64,000 nucleotides of DNA from Nonlabens sp. Lineage in GTDB: Bacteria > Bacteroidota > Bacteroidia > Flavobacteriales > Flavobacteriaceae. The stretch lies in NCBI GenBank assembly GCA_020630715.1, contig JAHDIQ010000002.1, positions 1 to 64,000 on the forward strand, written 5' to 3'. A program made the position numbers and the translations under genes. Position 1 is the first letter of the stretch. Each line of letters opens with the position of its first letter. The notes beneath the pieces were generated by a model, which was given only the letters and a program-made list of their open reading frames with translations, was not told where the DNA came from and searched no databases. This document shows, one piece after another, positions 35,675 through 45,386 of this stretch.

Positions 35675-37842
35675 CCTACTTTTTCTAATTGCTCTAGTGA
35701 TACAATCGTGGTAAACATACCGTAGTTTACTGTTGCTTTTCCTTTTTCTATCTGATCAATGCTTCCTACAGATCGTGAGTCGATAATCCGTACGCGATCA
35801 TTAAGCTTGAAGTCTATTTTAGGTTTTGGCGATTCTTTAGGTTCATTAATTTTCTGAACCTTTTTTGTCGCTCTTATTTTTGCTGCTTTTTGTAACAGCT
35901 CGTTTTCAACTTGCTTCTTTTTACCTTGTTCTTGTTTTTGCTTCTTAAGATCTTGTTTTTTCTTAGGTGGCTGTCTTTTTAGATTTTCTGTAATGACCAT
36001 TTTCATTAGATCATCCTGAAGCTGTTTTTTCTTCTTGTTTTTAGCAAAATTACTAGCGTAGTTATCAAACTTTTTACCTAGACTAATAAAACGCTGATAG
36101 GTATCATACATCTCTTGAAAATCTTGCAACTTTTGCTGGATGCGATCTTGAGTGTCTTCTAATTTATTTGCTTTTTGAGTGGCGTTAACTTCCTTCTCTC
36201 TAAGCTTATCTGTAGTTTTACGTAGGTTAGATCGCTCTTTTTGTAGAGCGGCAATAGACTTATCAAAACGTATTTTACCACGCTCTACTTTCTTTTTTGC
36301 CTTATTAATTAGTGAGTATGGAATCCCATTCTTTTGTGCCACTTCAAAGGTGAAGGAACTTCCAGCTTCACCTAACTGCAATTGATATATAGGTTCTAGT
36401 GACTGTGCATCAAAAAGCATATTTGCATTAGTCATTTCTGGCAACTCATTTGCCAGCATCTTTAAATTAGTGTAGTGCGTAGTGATAATCCCATAGGATT
36501 TACGCGCATACAACTCTTCCAGCATACTTTCTGCCAGTGCGCCACCTAATTCTGGATCTGATCCAGTACCAAATTCATCAATAAGGAATAAGGTTTTTTC
36601 ATTTGCCTTGCGCAAGAAACCGCGCATATTCTTCAGTCTATAACTATAGGTACTTAAATGATTATCAATACTTTGATTGTCACCTATATCTGTAAGTATG
36701 TGATCAAATAAACAAATCCTACTTTTCTCATGCACGGGAATTAAAAAACCAGCCTGAATCATCAATTGTAACAATCCTATGGTTTTTAAAGTGATCGATT
36801 TACCACCAGCATTAGGTCCAGAAATTACAATAATCCTGTTGTTTTGATGTAATCGTATGGTTTGTGGATAGGTTTTCTCGCCTCGCGCTTCATTGCTTAC
36901 CCATAATAATGGATGGTAGGCATCAACTAATTCTAGCTCTTGATCTCTAGAAAAAATAGGCAGTAAGCCATTGATCTGGCGTGCATATTTTGCTCTACCA
37001 GCGATAACATCTGTATGTGTGAGGTAATCGCGGTATACCTTAAATTCTTCTAGGTATGGACGCAAGAAATCTGTGAGTTCTTTAAGAATACGTTGTATTT
37101 CTTCTAGCTCTTCAGTTTCTAACTCTGCTAGCTTTCGCGAAAGCGTAAGTACACGTTCCGGCTCAATATAAGAGATGCTTCCTGTTTTTGAGCTTCCCAT
37201 GATTTTACCTTTCACTTTACGGCGATACATGGAACGTACGGCGAGTACACGCCTGTTTTCTACTACAGACTCGCGTATTTCATCCAGAAAACCTAACTGC
37301 GAATAATGCGTAAGTGCGGCGCCAAAACTTCCGTTAAGTTGTCCTTTTACACTATTCATCTCGCGACGTATATTCTTAAGATCTGGTGAGGCATTATCTT
37401 TTACCTCGCCAAAACGATCTAGAACCGCATCAACCTCTTGCGGGATGATCTTATTTTCTGGTATAGGCTGTATGCGTGTGTACAGTTTTATGAAATGCTC
37501 CTGAAGTTTTGTAAAGAACTTGATGTGCTCATTAATCGCTTTGGGCATTGCGGCTAGTCTACGGATGCTTTCTTTTTCCAGCGTACTGTTTTCAATTCCT
37601 AGAAGTTGTAATTCCTTTTCAATAGGATCAAAACCATGATTAGGAATTTGGAATTCGCTACTAAAAGACCACAAATACTCATTAGTATGCGCTAGAGCAT
37701 CTGTCACTTTACGGTTAGACTGTAGCGTTTGTGAATTACGCATCGCTTTTTTACCATCTGTGGTGGTGCAATGCGATGCTGCCTGTTCTAAAACAACGTG
37801 AAATTCTAAATCCTGAAGTGTCTTTGAGCTTATGTTTTTCAT
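35671..37842 (-). CDS. mutS2: MutS2-family ATPase without a visible Smr nuclease domain
   Basis: A 723-residue MutS2. Residues 1-280 are the core and lever, then the ATPase with Walker A GPNAGGKSITLKTIGLLQLM, DIGDNQSIDNHLSTYSYRLK and Walker B LFLIDEFGTGSDPELGGALA, and then a long coiled coil and Lys/Gln-rich stretch. The C-terminus ends in a small beta domain (FKLNDRVRIIDSRSVGSIDQ) rather than the usual C-terminal Smr endonuclease. The family acts in recombination control or ribosome rescue. I use the start at 37842 (MKNISSK), because the -7 box at 37853-37860 lies inside the longer frame that reaches a TTG at 37875. Confidence 0.88.
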   Translation of the reverse strand: MKNISSKTLQDLEFHVVLEQAASHCTTTDGKKAMRNSQTLQSNRKVTDALAHTNEYLWSFSSEFQIPNHGFDPIEKELQLLGIENSTLEKESIRRLAAMPKAINEHIKFFTKLQEHFIKLYTRIQPIPENKIIPQEVDAVLDRFGEVKDNASPDLKNIRREMNSVKGQLNGSFGAALTHYSQLGFLDEIRESVVENRRVLAVRSMYRRKVKGKIMGSSKTGSISYIEPERVLTLSRKLAELETEELEEIQRILKELTDFLRPYLEEFKVYRDYLTHTDVIAGRAKYARQINGLLPIFSRDQELELVDAYHPLLWVSNEARGEKTYPQTIRLHQNNRIIVISGPNAGGKSITLKTIGLLQLMIQAGFLIPVHEKSRICLFDHILTDIGDNQSIDNHLSTYSYRLKNMRGFLRKANEKTLFLIDEFGTGSDPELGGALAESMLEELYARKSYGIITTHYTNLKMLANELPEMTNANMLFDAQSLEPIYQLQLGEAGSSFTFEVAQKNGIPYSLINKAKKKVERGKIRFDKSIAALQKERSNLRKTTDKLREKEVNATQKANKLEDTQDRIQQKLQDFQEMYDTYQRFISLGKKFDNYASNFAKNKKKKQLQDDLMKMVITENLKRQPPKKKQDLKKQKQEQGKKKQVENELLQKAAKIRATKKVQKINEPKESPKPKIDFKLNDRVRIIDSRSVGSIDQIEKGKATVNYGMFTTIVSLEQLEKVG

Positions 37843-37852
37843 TCTGTGTAGA

Positions 37853-37860
37853 CAAAAATA
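37853..37860 (-). promoter_or_regulatory. -7 promoter element TATTTTTG (minus strand) for mutS2
   Basis: TAnnTTTG match 10 bp before the chosen mutS2 start. It supports that start over the upstream TTG, giving a near-leaderless transcript. Confidence 0.45.
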
Positions 37861-37952
37861 CATTAGTCCATACAAGTACCTATTGCTTTCACAGATTATT
37901 ATGATAGAAGATTTTAGGCACTACGCTTTATTTAGTGGGCTGTAGGCGTTAA

Positions 37953-38394
37953 GCTTTATAAAAGTGAAGCTGTTACTTTTTAAGGATTTGAATAGATGAA
38001 GATCTTTTGGTTTTCAATCAACCAACACCCATCTCCTGTCTTCTACCTCGACAAGCTCGGCACAGCGCCTCAAAGGGAAGATGATACATCAAAGTTTGTT
38101 AGAACTGTTTTCCCTCGAGGCGTTGCACTGAGCTTGCCGAAGTGGAAAATGTCCGATAGGACAAAAGGGTGTTTGCCTTGCAATAGCGGTATATCTATGC
38201 TTTATAAAAGTGAAGCTGTTACTTTTTAAGCATTTGAATAGATGAAGATCTTTTGGTTTTCAATCAACCAACACCCATCTCCTGTCTTCCCTCAAGGGAA
38301 AATGATACATCAAAGTTTGTTAGAACTATTTTCCCTCAAGGCGTTGCATTGAGCTTGCCGAAGTGGAAAATGTCCGATAGGACAAAAGGGTGTT
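37953..38394. repeat. duplicated intergenic palindromic repeat
   Basis: Copy 1 (37953-38174) and copy 2 (38199-38394) share about 190 bp, differing mainly by a 26-bp deletion in copy 2. Each has a hairpin TGTCC-GATA-GGACA and outer AACACCC/GGGTGTT arms. In copy 1 a larger fold pairs CAAGCTC...CGCCTC...AGGGAA with TTCCCT...GAGGCG...GAGCTTG. Short reading frames inside are not convincing genes. The 600-bp gap between mutS2 and ung holds nothing else I recognise. Confidence 0.85.
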
Positions 38395-38478
38395 TTCAAA
38401 ACGGTAATATCTGTATGCTGAAACTTTTTCTATTATTCATGTAAAGATTTCAATTATTTTTACGGTAGAATAAAAATC

Positions 38479-39144
38479 ATGGATATTCAAATAGCATCTA
38501 GCTGGAAACTGGCATTACAAGCAGAATTTGAAAAGGATTATTTCAGGAATTTGGTGGCATTTGTAAAGTCAGAATATCAACATCATACCTGTTATCCGCC
38601 TGGGAAAAAGATTTTTGAAGCATTCAATAGAACGCCACTAGATCATGTTAAGGTAGTGATTATAGGTCAAGATCCATATCATGGAGCTGGACAAGCTAAT
38701 GGTTTATGCTTTAGCGTGGCAGATGGAGTGAAACATCCACCATCATTAATCAATATCTTTAAAGAGTTAGAAACAGATCTAGGAAAACCGTATCCACAAT
38801 CTGGAAACCTAGAATCATGGGCAGATCAAGGTGTATTGCTTTTAAACGCAACACTTACCGTTAGAGCATCAGAAGCTGGTAGTCATCAAAAACAAGGCTG
38901 GGAACAATTTACAGATGTGGTGATAAGTACGCTTTCGCAAAAGCGTGATAACATCATCTTCCTACTTTGGGGTGGATTTGCAAAGAAAAAATCAAAACTA
39001 ATTGATGCTCAAAAACATCATATTCTCACCAGCGGTCATCCATCGCCACTAAGTGCAAATCGTGGTTACTGGTTTGGGAATCAGCATTTTTCACAAGTAA
39101 ATGAATTACTAAAATCACAAGGGAAATCACCTATTAAATGGTGA
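38479..39144 (+). CDS. ung: uracil-DNA glycosylase
   Basis: A 221-residue family-1 enzyme that removes uracil from DNA. The catalytic water-activating motif GQDPYHGAGQANGLCFSV is near 63-80, and the C-terminal HPSPLSANRGYWF carries the DNA-intercalating leucine loop. Normal length; no operon partner. It contains an imperfect palindrome copy (CGCTTTCGCAAAAGCG) at 38930-38945, encoding LSQKR. Confidence 0.95.
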   Translation: MDIQIASSWKLALQAEFEKDYFRNLVAFVKSEYQHHTCYPPGKKIFEAFNRTPLDHVKVVIIGQDPYHGAGQANGLCFSVADGVKHPPSLINIFKELETDLGKPYPQSGNLESWADQGVLLLNATLTVRASEAGSHQKQGWEQFTDVVISTLSQKRDNIIFLLWGGFAKKKSKLIDAQKHHILTSGHPSPLSANRGYWFGNQHFSQVNELLKSQGKSPIKW

Positions 39145-39744
39145 TTAAAGGATCCATCCCACTTTTTTACGCCATAGATCATAATCTAGTTGCCGTTGTT
39201 TTAATTTCATGGGTACATCCTCTTGTTCTTTTGTAACCTGTGCTCTTATGATTTTAGTTTGTTCTTCTATGGTATTCATACCTAAGGAAGATCTTCTAGC
39301 GTTAACTTTATCTAGATCATCATAAAGTTTTGGGTTCATGATTCCATTATTGTCCCAGTCAAACGCAGTTCCATACAATTGTGGTTGATCCTGAAATGAC
39401 AACACACGATCTGTAAGATAAGCGAGGTGAATCGCAGATGCTTCACCATCATTTACGGCTTCTTTTAAAAGTTCTAAATACATTTTCATTAATGATGGTA
39501 CACTAATGCTGTGCTGAGTCACTAGCCATGATGCCTCGCTAGCTTCTTTACCTACTTTTGGAATATTAGGAAAACCTATCGCATCTATAATTCTTTGTAA
39601 TTCCTTAGCGTTTTCAATATGCAATTGCTCCATTTCAGGATGGTAGCCATTGTATAACTCGTTGCGCTGGATCAATTCATCTCTTAGTTTAAGATCCGCA
39701 TCTTTAAGTGCAATGATTTGTTGAGCGATTTGAGGATGCTTCAT
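39145..39744 (-). CDS. DUF6624-like protein
   Basis: A 199-residue helical, soluble protein. YNGYHPEMEQLHIENAKELQ, the central ASWLVTQHSISVPSLMKMYL and the late YLTDRVLSFQDQPQLYGTAFDWDNNG fit the DUF6624 family, often seen near toxin or cell-wall genes. No known function. Its start overlaps the stop of the upstream DUF4345 gene by 4 bp, so the two are co-transcribed. The family assignment is from memory. Confidence 0.7.
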   Translation of the reverse strand: MKHPQIAQQIIALKDADLKLRDELIQRNELYNGYHPEMEQLHIENAKELQRIIDAIGFPNIPKVGKEASEASWLVTQHSISVPSLMKMYLELLKEAVNDGEASAIHLAYLTDRVLSFQDQPQLYGTAFDWDNNGIMNPKLYDDLDKVNARRSSLGMNTIEEQTKIIRAQVTKEQEDVPMKLKQRQLDYDLWRKKVGWIL

Positions 39745-40115
39745 TTCCTAATGTCTTTCTTTAAATTATACATACCCCAAATCATCATTACAAATTCTAG
39801 AATCATACCAATGCCGTATTGATCTGACCAGCCATCTACTATCATACTCACAAATCGACCTATTGCTAGTCCACCCATAAACAAAACGTTTGAAATGGTT
39901 GCCATTTTCCAATAGCTAGCACTTTTAATCCCATATATCCAGAAAATCCCAAAAGCGAGGTACAATCCCATCACTGCTCTAAAAATATTTTTCAACTCTA
40001 GATTTTCTACGGTAAAGTCAAAAAAGTAGGGTAGGATCACACTAGGATGTGCGCCATAGATAATTGCAACTCCTATAACGATGATTGAAGAAAGTAAGAG
40101 TTGTAGGTTTTTCAT
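39741..40115 (-). CDS. DUF4345-family membrane protein
   Basis: A 124-residue, four-helix inner-membrane protein. The conserved centre is LELKNIFRAVMGLYLAFGIFW with GRFVSMIVDGWSDQYGIGMI, typical of DUF4345. Role unknown. It is the first of a two-gene operon with the DUF6624-like gene (4-bp overlap). It lies 63 bp downstream of the large SIR2-STAND gene on the same strand, so some read-through from there is possible. Confidence 0.8.
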   Translation of the reverse strand: MKNLQLLLSSIIVIGVAIIYGAHPSVILPYFFDFTVENLELKNIFRAVMGLYLAFGIFWIYGIKSASYWKMATISNVLFMGGLAIGRFVSMIVDGWSDQYGIGMILEFVMMIWGMYNLKKDIRK

Positions 40116-40177
40116 TTAACCAAATGATTTAAATACATCATTCATCGTCTAGATCTTAAAAGCTTAATTATTTATTT

Positions 40178-43100
40178 TTAGATTTCTTTTTCAAATTCCA
40201 ATTTCCAAAATTCATTATGCTCGTAAACATATTCTTCTAATCCGTTAATAGGGTAAAATGAATATTCGAAATCATAGTCCTTTCTTTGTTCTATATTATT
40301 AAATAAATGATGGATATATTGATAATGAAATTGTTTGCTTAAAACAAAACCTTCTTTTTTCTTACTTAAATACTCCTTTTCATCATATTCCTTTAAGAAA
40401 AGAGTATAATAATATAATGCTTCTAGGTAGTAATATTTAATGTGAAAAAGATTAGTCAAAGCCTTCTTGAAATAATCTTTCTTTTTTTCAAGGTTATTTA
40501 TATTTAATGCTAACATTAACTCTTTTAACCCTTTAGTATATGGATTTGTTACGACTAATTTATTAATGGTTTTTTTGTCTAATTTTTCAATTTTGGATAA
40601 TGTATATGTACACTGCATTATTTCTAAATGCTGATCCATGTATAAGGATTCAATATATCTTTTTAATTTTTCTGCATCACAATTGTTGTGCATAAGTTCA
40701 TATTCGAAGTAATAAAAACCATCTTTCGTGCGAGAGATATTATCCGTTATCCCTAAATAGAAAAAGTGAGCATCGTAATAAGACGTTTTATCATTATTAT
40801 TATTAATGAAAGATTCTATTCGGTTAAGTGTGTAACCTTCCATACTATGGATGTTGCTAACCATATTCTTATATAATGATTCAATGAATGATTCGTTTGT
40901 AAAATCCCTGTCCTCCATTTCTTTAACAGAAAGATATTCGGATAATTTTGTGTACGAATTATCAAATTCAAAATGATAATATTCTTTATTGAGTGCAAGA
41001 ACTTCGAGTAGCCTATCAGCATCTGTTAAATCAGTAAAATATCCTCTAACATTGTTCAATCTATCTAAAAAATCATTTACTTCTTTCTTTGTTATAAATT
41101 GCTCTTCAACTTTGTAGATAAAATTTAACAGATACTTTTTTTCAGGTATTGTATTATTATCGATATCAATATCAGGAATATAAGACAAAACATTTAATAA
41201 GTTGTTTTTGAACAAACTTGATATTCTTAATGATTCTGATCTCGTCTTTTTTCTCTCAACAAATTCAATTATGTCTAAAATAAAACAATTATAAATGTAT
41301 GCATCCAAGCAGAATTTCTTCTTTTTATCATGTGGCTGTTTGGAAAATTGAAAAACGGAAAACCTTCTGATTATCGGCTGAAGCTGTAATGTTCCATTAT
41401 AGTCTTCCACTAACGATTTGTCCCGAAGAATTCTCAACTGCTTATCACTGATTTTGATTTCTGAAGTACTCTCGTTAAAACATTTCTTAAAATCAGATAG
41501 GCTAATACCATCAGGAAATAAACTTAACAATTGAAATGCAATTTTTTCTTTCTCATTTAATGTACAATAAGAATAGTTAATTGATTGATAAATTGATCTA
41601 GTTCGTTCAATGTTTAAGTCCGCATTATCCTTGAAAACTGTTGTAAAGTCCTCATTTGTAGATTCAAAAAATTGAGTCTTAAGCTGGTTTTTTAGTTGTT
41701 CAATATGTTTAAATTTAGTTCTAGATTTTGTTACTAATTTAATTGCTAAAGGATTATTGTTTAATAAATCTTCTAATATTTCGATTCTCAAAATTCTCTT
41801 TTGCTCGATGTCATCTATTACCCCATAATTTTCTTCAAAAAGAGTTAAGGCATCATCTGTTATTAAAGGTGTTAATGAATAAACATCTTCAAAGTCTTCA
41901 TTTTTATTAATCGTTTCTCTTGAAGTTATAACTATACTTGCATAATCTGTTACAAATCTTAATAGTTCATTTACTTCAGTCATTTCAATTTGATTCAAAT
42001 TGTTTTTAACTGTTTCGAAGTTATCTAGAATTATTAACAGATCTAGTTTTTTTTGGCTATAATTTTGTATTAGATATTCATTGAACTCAATAATATTGTA
42101 CAGATTAAATCCATCAATTAGTAGCTCTTTAAATCCATCATAATCTTTTACGCTCTCGCAAGACTTAAAGTTGACACCTTTTTTATAATAACCTCTGTTA
42201 TAAAGTTCATATGCGCATTTTTTTATTAATGTTGTTTTGCCTGTTCCACCCGAAGCTTTTATATTTAAAAGCTTATTAGATTTAATAATATTTATTAATC
42301 TTGATGCAATTATCGCTTGTTCTTCGATACGACCAACAATACTAGTCAAAGATTTTTTACCAATTCCTAGATCCCGATCGTTTCCATATATCGATATGAA
42401 CTCTGCTGTTCCATTTTTAAAAGTTTGGAAACTAAGAGTATCTAGTTCAACTATTATTTCACTTTCTTTATAATTTAATTCTTTATTTTTTAATGTTTTG
42501 TAAATAAATTTTTTAATTATAGCATTCTTAAAGGTGCTGATGAAAATAGAAGGATTCGTAACTTTTTCGGTAATGATCTGGTCAGTAATGAAAACTAGTG
42601 GTATTTTATCATTAGGTATGTTTTCACAAATTTCGCTTACTGACATTAACTTGCTTTGTAAGTTATTTTCCTCAACGTAAAGATTGGATTTGTAAATTTT
42701 TGAAACTATAATAATTAAATCAAAATCTTCGAGGCTTAAAAGAGTTTCAATGTTTAGAAAACCTTTGTAAATGATTGTATCTAAGGAATTAAAATTATTA
42801 ATTACCGGATTAATTTCAGCGCCGATTTTTAAATCGATCGGATCAGGAAATAAGATTGCAATTTTTTGATTAATATCATGTTGGTTTTTGCTATAGTTTG
42901 TGAGCGAATGATTTTGTTTGCTTTCAGCTTTGATTTTTAGGCATTCATCAACGTACGAGTTAATTTCATTGTAATCATTTAAACTTATGGTGTTTAAAAA
43001 CTTAAATTTTTTAAAACTTGTTGGTTCGGTAGTTAGTATAAAATGTTTATTATTATTTTCAAAGGCTTTATCTAAATTATCAAAGATCAAATTGATGTCT

Positions 43101-43693
43101 TGATCATTAAAACTAAAACCTAGAAAAAGTATTGTTTTCTCTGAAAATATTGTTTTTAATTTTTCAATTGCACCGCTACCTGAATTGTAAAGTCTGGCAT
43201 AATCTTCTTTAAAAATTATGCAATTTGAGGGTTCATTGAAACTGCCATGTAGTTTAAATATATATTGCGAATTGCCTTTACTTATTTGATTTATATTAAA
43301 TGAGTCAGTGTAAACCGAGGGAATTATAGAGTTATTAGAGGCTATCTCAAAAGCATTATCGTAATTAGTGGTAACAATTTGTCCAGTAAGTTCGATAATG
43401 TTTTTGTGCAATGCATAATCTATATTCGATTTTAAGTTATAATTATCCCTTATATAAGACTTGATTGTTGAATGTTCGGACTTAATTATTTCCAATACAT
43501 CAATAGGTTCGATAATTCCAGTATCTAAAACAGGTAAAAGGGTATTGTATTCAACCTTATTAATTTGTTTTATTACCTGACTAACAAGCTCTGACCAATC
43601 TGGGAGGCCAAACTTCTTTGATAATCCAGAACCAGCAAAAACAACTAAGTTATTACTATGTATAGCTTCTTGTATTTTACTTTCGATTTTCAT
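40178..43693 (-). CDS. SIR2-STAND NTPase, probable antiphage defence protein
   Basis: A 1,171-residue, markedly AT-rich single gene. Residues 1-250 are a SIR2-like NADase fold (GSGLSKKFGLPDW at 21-33, TTNYDN at 108-113, KLHGSF with a likely catalytic His at 149, ILFLGFSFNDQD at 188-199). Residues about 275-400 form an unrecognised alpha/beta domain (KIAILFPDPIDLK to LIIIVSKIY). An NB-ARC/STAND NTPase follows with SGGTGKTTLI (481-490) and LLIILDNFE, then ITSRE and a winged-helix region; the rest is helical, TPR-like, as expected for a sensor. The order effector-NTPase-sensor matches bacterial NLR-type systems such as Avs, where SIR2 kills the cell by NAD loss. It is most likely defence, acquired by transfer; unconfirmed. 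Confidence 0.75.
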   Translation of the reverse strand: MKIESKIQEAIHSNNLVVFAGSGLSKKFGLPDWSELVSQVIKQINKVEYNTLLPVLDTGIIEPIDVLEIIKSEHSTIKSYIRDNYNLKSNIDYALHKNIIELTGQIVTTNYDNAFEIASNNSIIPSVYTDSFNINQISKGNSQYIFKLHGSFNEPSNCIIFKEDYARLYNSGSGAIEKLKTIFSEKTILFLGFSFNDQDINLIFDNLDKAFENNNKHFILTTEPTSFKKFKFLNTISLNDYNEINSYVDECLKIKAESKQNHSLTNYSKNQHDINQKIAILFPDPIDLKIGAEINPVINNFNSLDTIIYKGFLNIETLLSLEDFDLIIIVSKIYKSNLYVEENNLQSKLMSVSEICENIPNDKIPLVFITDQIITEKVTNPSIFISTFKNAIIKKFIYKTLKNKELNYKESEIIVELDTLSFQTFKNGTAEFISIYGNDRDLGIGKKSLTSIVGRIEEQAIIASRLINIIKSNKLLNIKASGGTGKTTLIKKCAYELYNRGYYKKGVNFKSCESVKDYDGFKELLIDGFNLYNIIEFNEYLIQNYSQKKLDLLIILDNFETVKNNLNQIEMTEVNELLRFVTDYASIVITSRETINKNEDFEDVYSLTPLITDDALTLFEENYGVIDDIEQKRILRIEILEDLLNNNPLAIKLVTKSRTKFKHIEQLKNQLKTQFFESTNEDFTTVFKDNADLNIERTRSIYQSINYSYCTLNEKEKIAFQLLSLFPDGISLSDFKKCFNESTSEIKISDKQLRILRDKSLVEDYNGTLQLQPIIRRFSVFQFSKQPHDKKKKFCLDAYIYNCFILDIIEFVERKKTRSESLRISSLFKNNLLNVLSYIPDIDIDNNTIPEKKYLLNFIYKVEEQFITKKEVNDFLDRLNNVRGYFTDLTDADRLLEVLALNKEYYHFEFDNSYTKLSEYLSVKEMEDRDFTNESFIESLYKNMVSNIHSMEGYTLNRIESFINNNNDKTSYYDAHFFYLGITDNISRTKDGFYYFEYELMHNNCDAEKLKRYIESLYMDQHLEIMQCTYTLSKIEKLDKKTINKLVVTNPYTKGLKELMLALNINNLEKKKDYFKKALTNLFHIKYYYLEALYYYTLFLKEYDEKEYLSKKKEGFVLSKQFHYQYIHHLFNNIEQRKDYDFEYSFYPINGLEEYVYEHNEFWKLEFEKEI

Positions 43694-43768
43694 ATTTTCT
43701 CTTTATCGACATATTAAATTTAATTTAAGGTTTAAAACTACTAACGTAAATAAATAAAAACTAATAGA

Positions 43769-44329
43769 CTACCTCACCGTAGGATCTACATCATCACTAA
43801 TTTCACTAGTGATATCAAATACACTTTCCTTTTTCTCTCCTAAAATACTAACGCCTTTTTGAAGTAATAAGTTATTAGGATAAGTGATGATCTCGCCATC
43901 GTTAGTCTTTAATAAGGTATAAAACCCTTTAATATCTACAATAATAGCTGTTACAGGCAAATCCTTATCGTGAACGCGTATGCGATCACCTATTTTAAAG
44001 GGAAAGGTGAAGTATAAGATAAAACTAGCTGTAAGGTTACTTAGAATACTCCAGTTTGCAAACAAGGCAACACCTATCACGGCAAAGGTAGAAGCTAGTG
44101 CGGTTAAAAAACCATCATCTGCAAATCCCCAAAACAGTACAATAGCAATTACGGCAAGCGAGTATAGTATATAACCTACATAACGATTCACGTACTGCCT
44201 GCGCAGTTGTGATCTATTCATGTTTTTTGAAAATCGTAGTGCACTCCAGATGATCAAACGATGTACGATAAAAGCTACCGCAATAATGACAATGGAGGCA
44301 ATCACCTCTGTACGTTGAAATTGTTCCAT
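43769..44329 (-). CDS. MscS-type mechanosensitive channel, small
   Basis: A 186-residue MscS-family protein. It has about three to four membrane helices, then the beta-rich FPFKIGDRIRVHDKDLPVTA and KTNDGEIITYPNNLLLQKGV segments, which are the conserved pore-lining and beta-domain region. It lacks the long C-terminal domain of E. coli MscS. It shares one base with the upstream lipoprotein gene (TAATG), so they form an operon. Confidence 0.85.
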   Translation of the reverse strand: MEQFQRTEVIASIVIIAVAFIVHRLIIWSALRFSKNMNRSQLRRQYVNRYVGYILYSLAVIAIVLFWGFADDGFLTALASTFAVIGVALFANWSILSNLTASFILYFTFPFKIGDRIRVHDKDLPVTAIIVDIKGFYTLLKTNDGEIITYPNNLLLQKGVSILGEKKESVFDITSEISDDVDPTVR

Positions 44330-45249
44330 TACAATCCTAATTCCTTGCGCAATGCTTCATCTGCATTGCTGTTTTTATTCCAGTAAGCGCTTTTAATCGT
44401 TTTAATATGTGTTCCTGTAGAAACCATAGGTGAACCACCATCATTGTATCGTTCCATCCATGATAGAATTTTATAAGGGAACTCTTTTTCTGTTTTAAAA
44501 GCTATTATTCGGTTTAAATCTGCATAGCGTATGCTGTACACATAGCCATCCTCCATAGTTCTGATGCTCGCTGTTGCTGGATACGCTTTTGTCTCGATGT
44601 GTTTTAGCCTTAGATACTCTGTACTGGGAATCACTTGCATTTCACCGGTAGGCATCGCTAGTGGGTCGATGCGTAATTGCACTGGGATCTGGTTTTCTAG
44701 CATCACATTAGGTACGGTAAAATCGCGATTTCCTTCGCTTTGAAAATAGGAGTGAAGCGTCACATCATAACTATCGCCAGCCTCATTAAATTGCATATAA
44801 GTATGACCGCACCATTCTTGAATACTACTGGCTACTTTTACCGCATTATTGCGTTGATCTAATGGTACAAAAGTACTACTCATCATAGAATAAGGATAAA
44901 TTCCAGTGTTGAAATCTCTGGTAGCGTTAAGCTTCATTACGGGAATATTGTCAGGTGCGTTTTGGTCTGCTTTTACTTGTTCTGTGGCGTCAAATGGCTC
45001 GGTCACAAAGACCATTACCGCTTTACCGTTGCGCATTTCTCCGTATCTGGCTTGTGAGAGTTCGTAGCTCGATATTTCGGCCGTACCGCTATACCAGTAG
45101 TCTTTGAATTCCTGATTAAGGTTAATTGCTACGGCTTCTTTTTGTGATGTTGAGGATTCTGCTTTCGCGAAAGCGAGATCACCACCATCCTCATTGCTTT
45201 TACACGACAAAAGCATTAGTATAAACATTGCAAAAATCACATTTTTCAT
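44329..45249 (-). CDS. uncharacterised lipoprotein
   Basis: A lipoprotein of about 306 residues with lipobox LMLLSCKSNE. The mature part starts with an AFAKAES palindrome-encoded stretch, then EFKDYWYSGTAEISSYEL and AVMVFVTEPFDATEQVK, ending NADEALRKELGL. I recall this family being labelled 'septum formation inhibitor Maf' in some Flavobacteriia, but it has no Maf motif, so that name looks wrong. I use the ATG at 45249 (MKNVIFAMF), with TATCTTTA, a weak -7, about 20 bp upstream. It is co-transcribed with the MscS gene. Confidence 0.7.
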   Translation of the reverse strand: MKNVIFAMFILMLLSCKSNEDGGDLAFAKAESSTSQKEAVAINLNQEFKDYWYSGTAEISSYELSQARYGEMRNGKAVMVFVTEPFDATEQVKADQNAPDNIPVMKLNATRDFNTGIYPYSMMSSTFVPLDQRNNAVKVASSIQEWCGHTYMQFNEAGDSYDVTLHSYFQSEGNRDFTVPNVMLENQIPVQLRIDPLAMPTGEMQVIPSTEYLRLKHIETKAYPATASIRTMEDGYVYSIRYADLNRIIAFKTEKEFPYKILSWMERYNDGGSPMVSTGTHIKTIKSAYWNKNSNADEALRKELGL

Positions 45250-45386
45250 AATCTCCATATTTACAGTAAAGATAATCATACCACCGTGGAAGTTTCTATA
45301 AATGATGTGAAGTTCCTGTGATACTTTATGATTTTCCTAGCAACATATCGATTAAGAATGTGGAATTTTGTGCCAAAGAATCTTTT

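Noticed and set aside
37996-38444. Two similar short frames in the mutS2-ung gap
   Set aside because: They exist only because the DNA repeat is duplicated; the sequence is dominated by palindromes and no start signal or conserved protein feature is seen.
44329-45249. Annotation of this lipoprotein as a septum-formation (Maf) protein
   Set aside because: It has a lipobox and none of the Maf motifs; the true maf is at 48749-49330.
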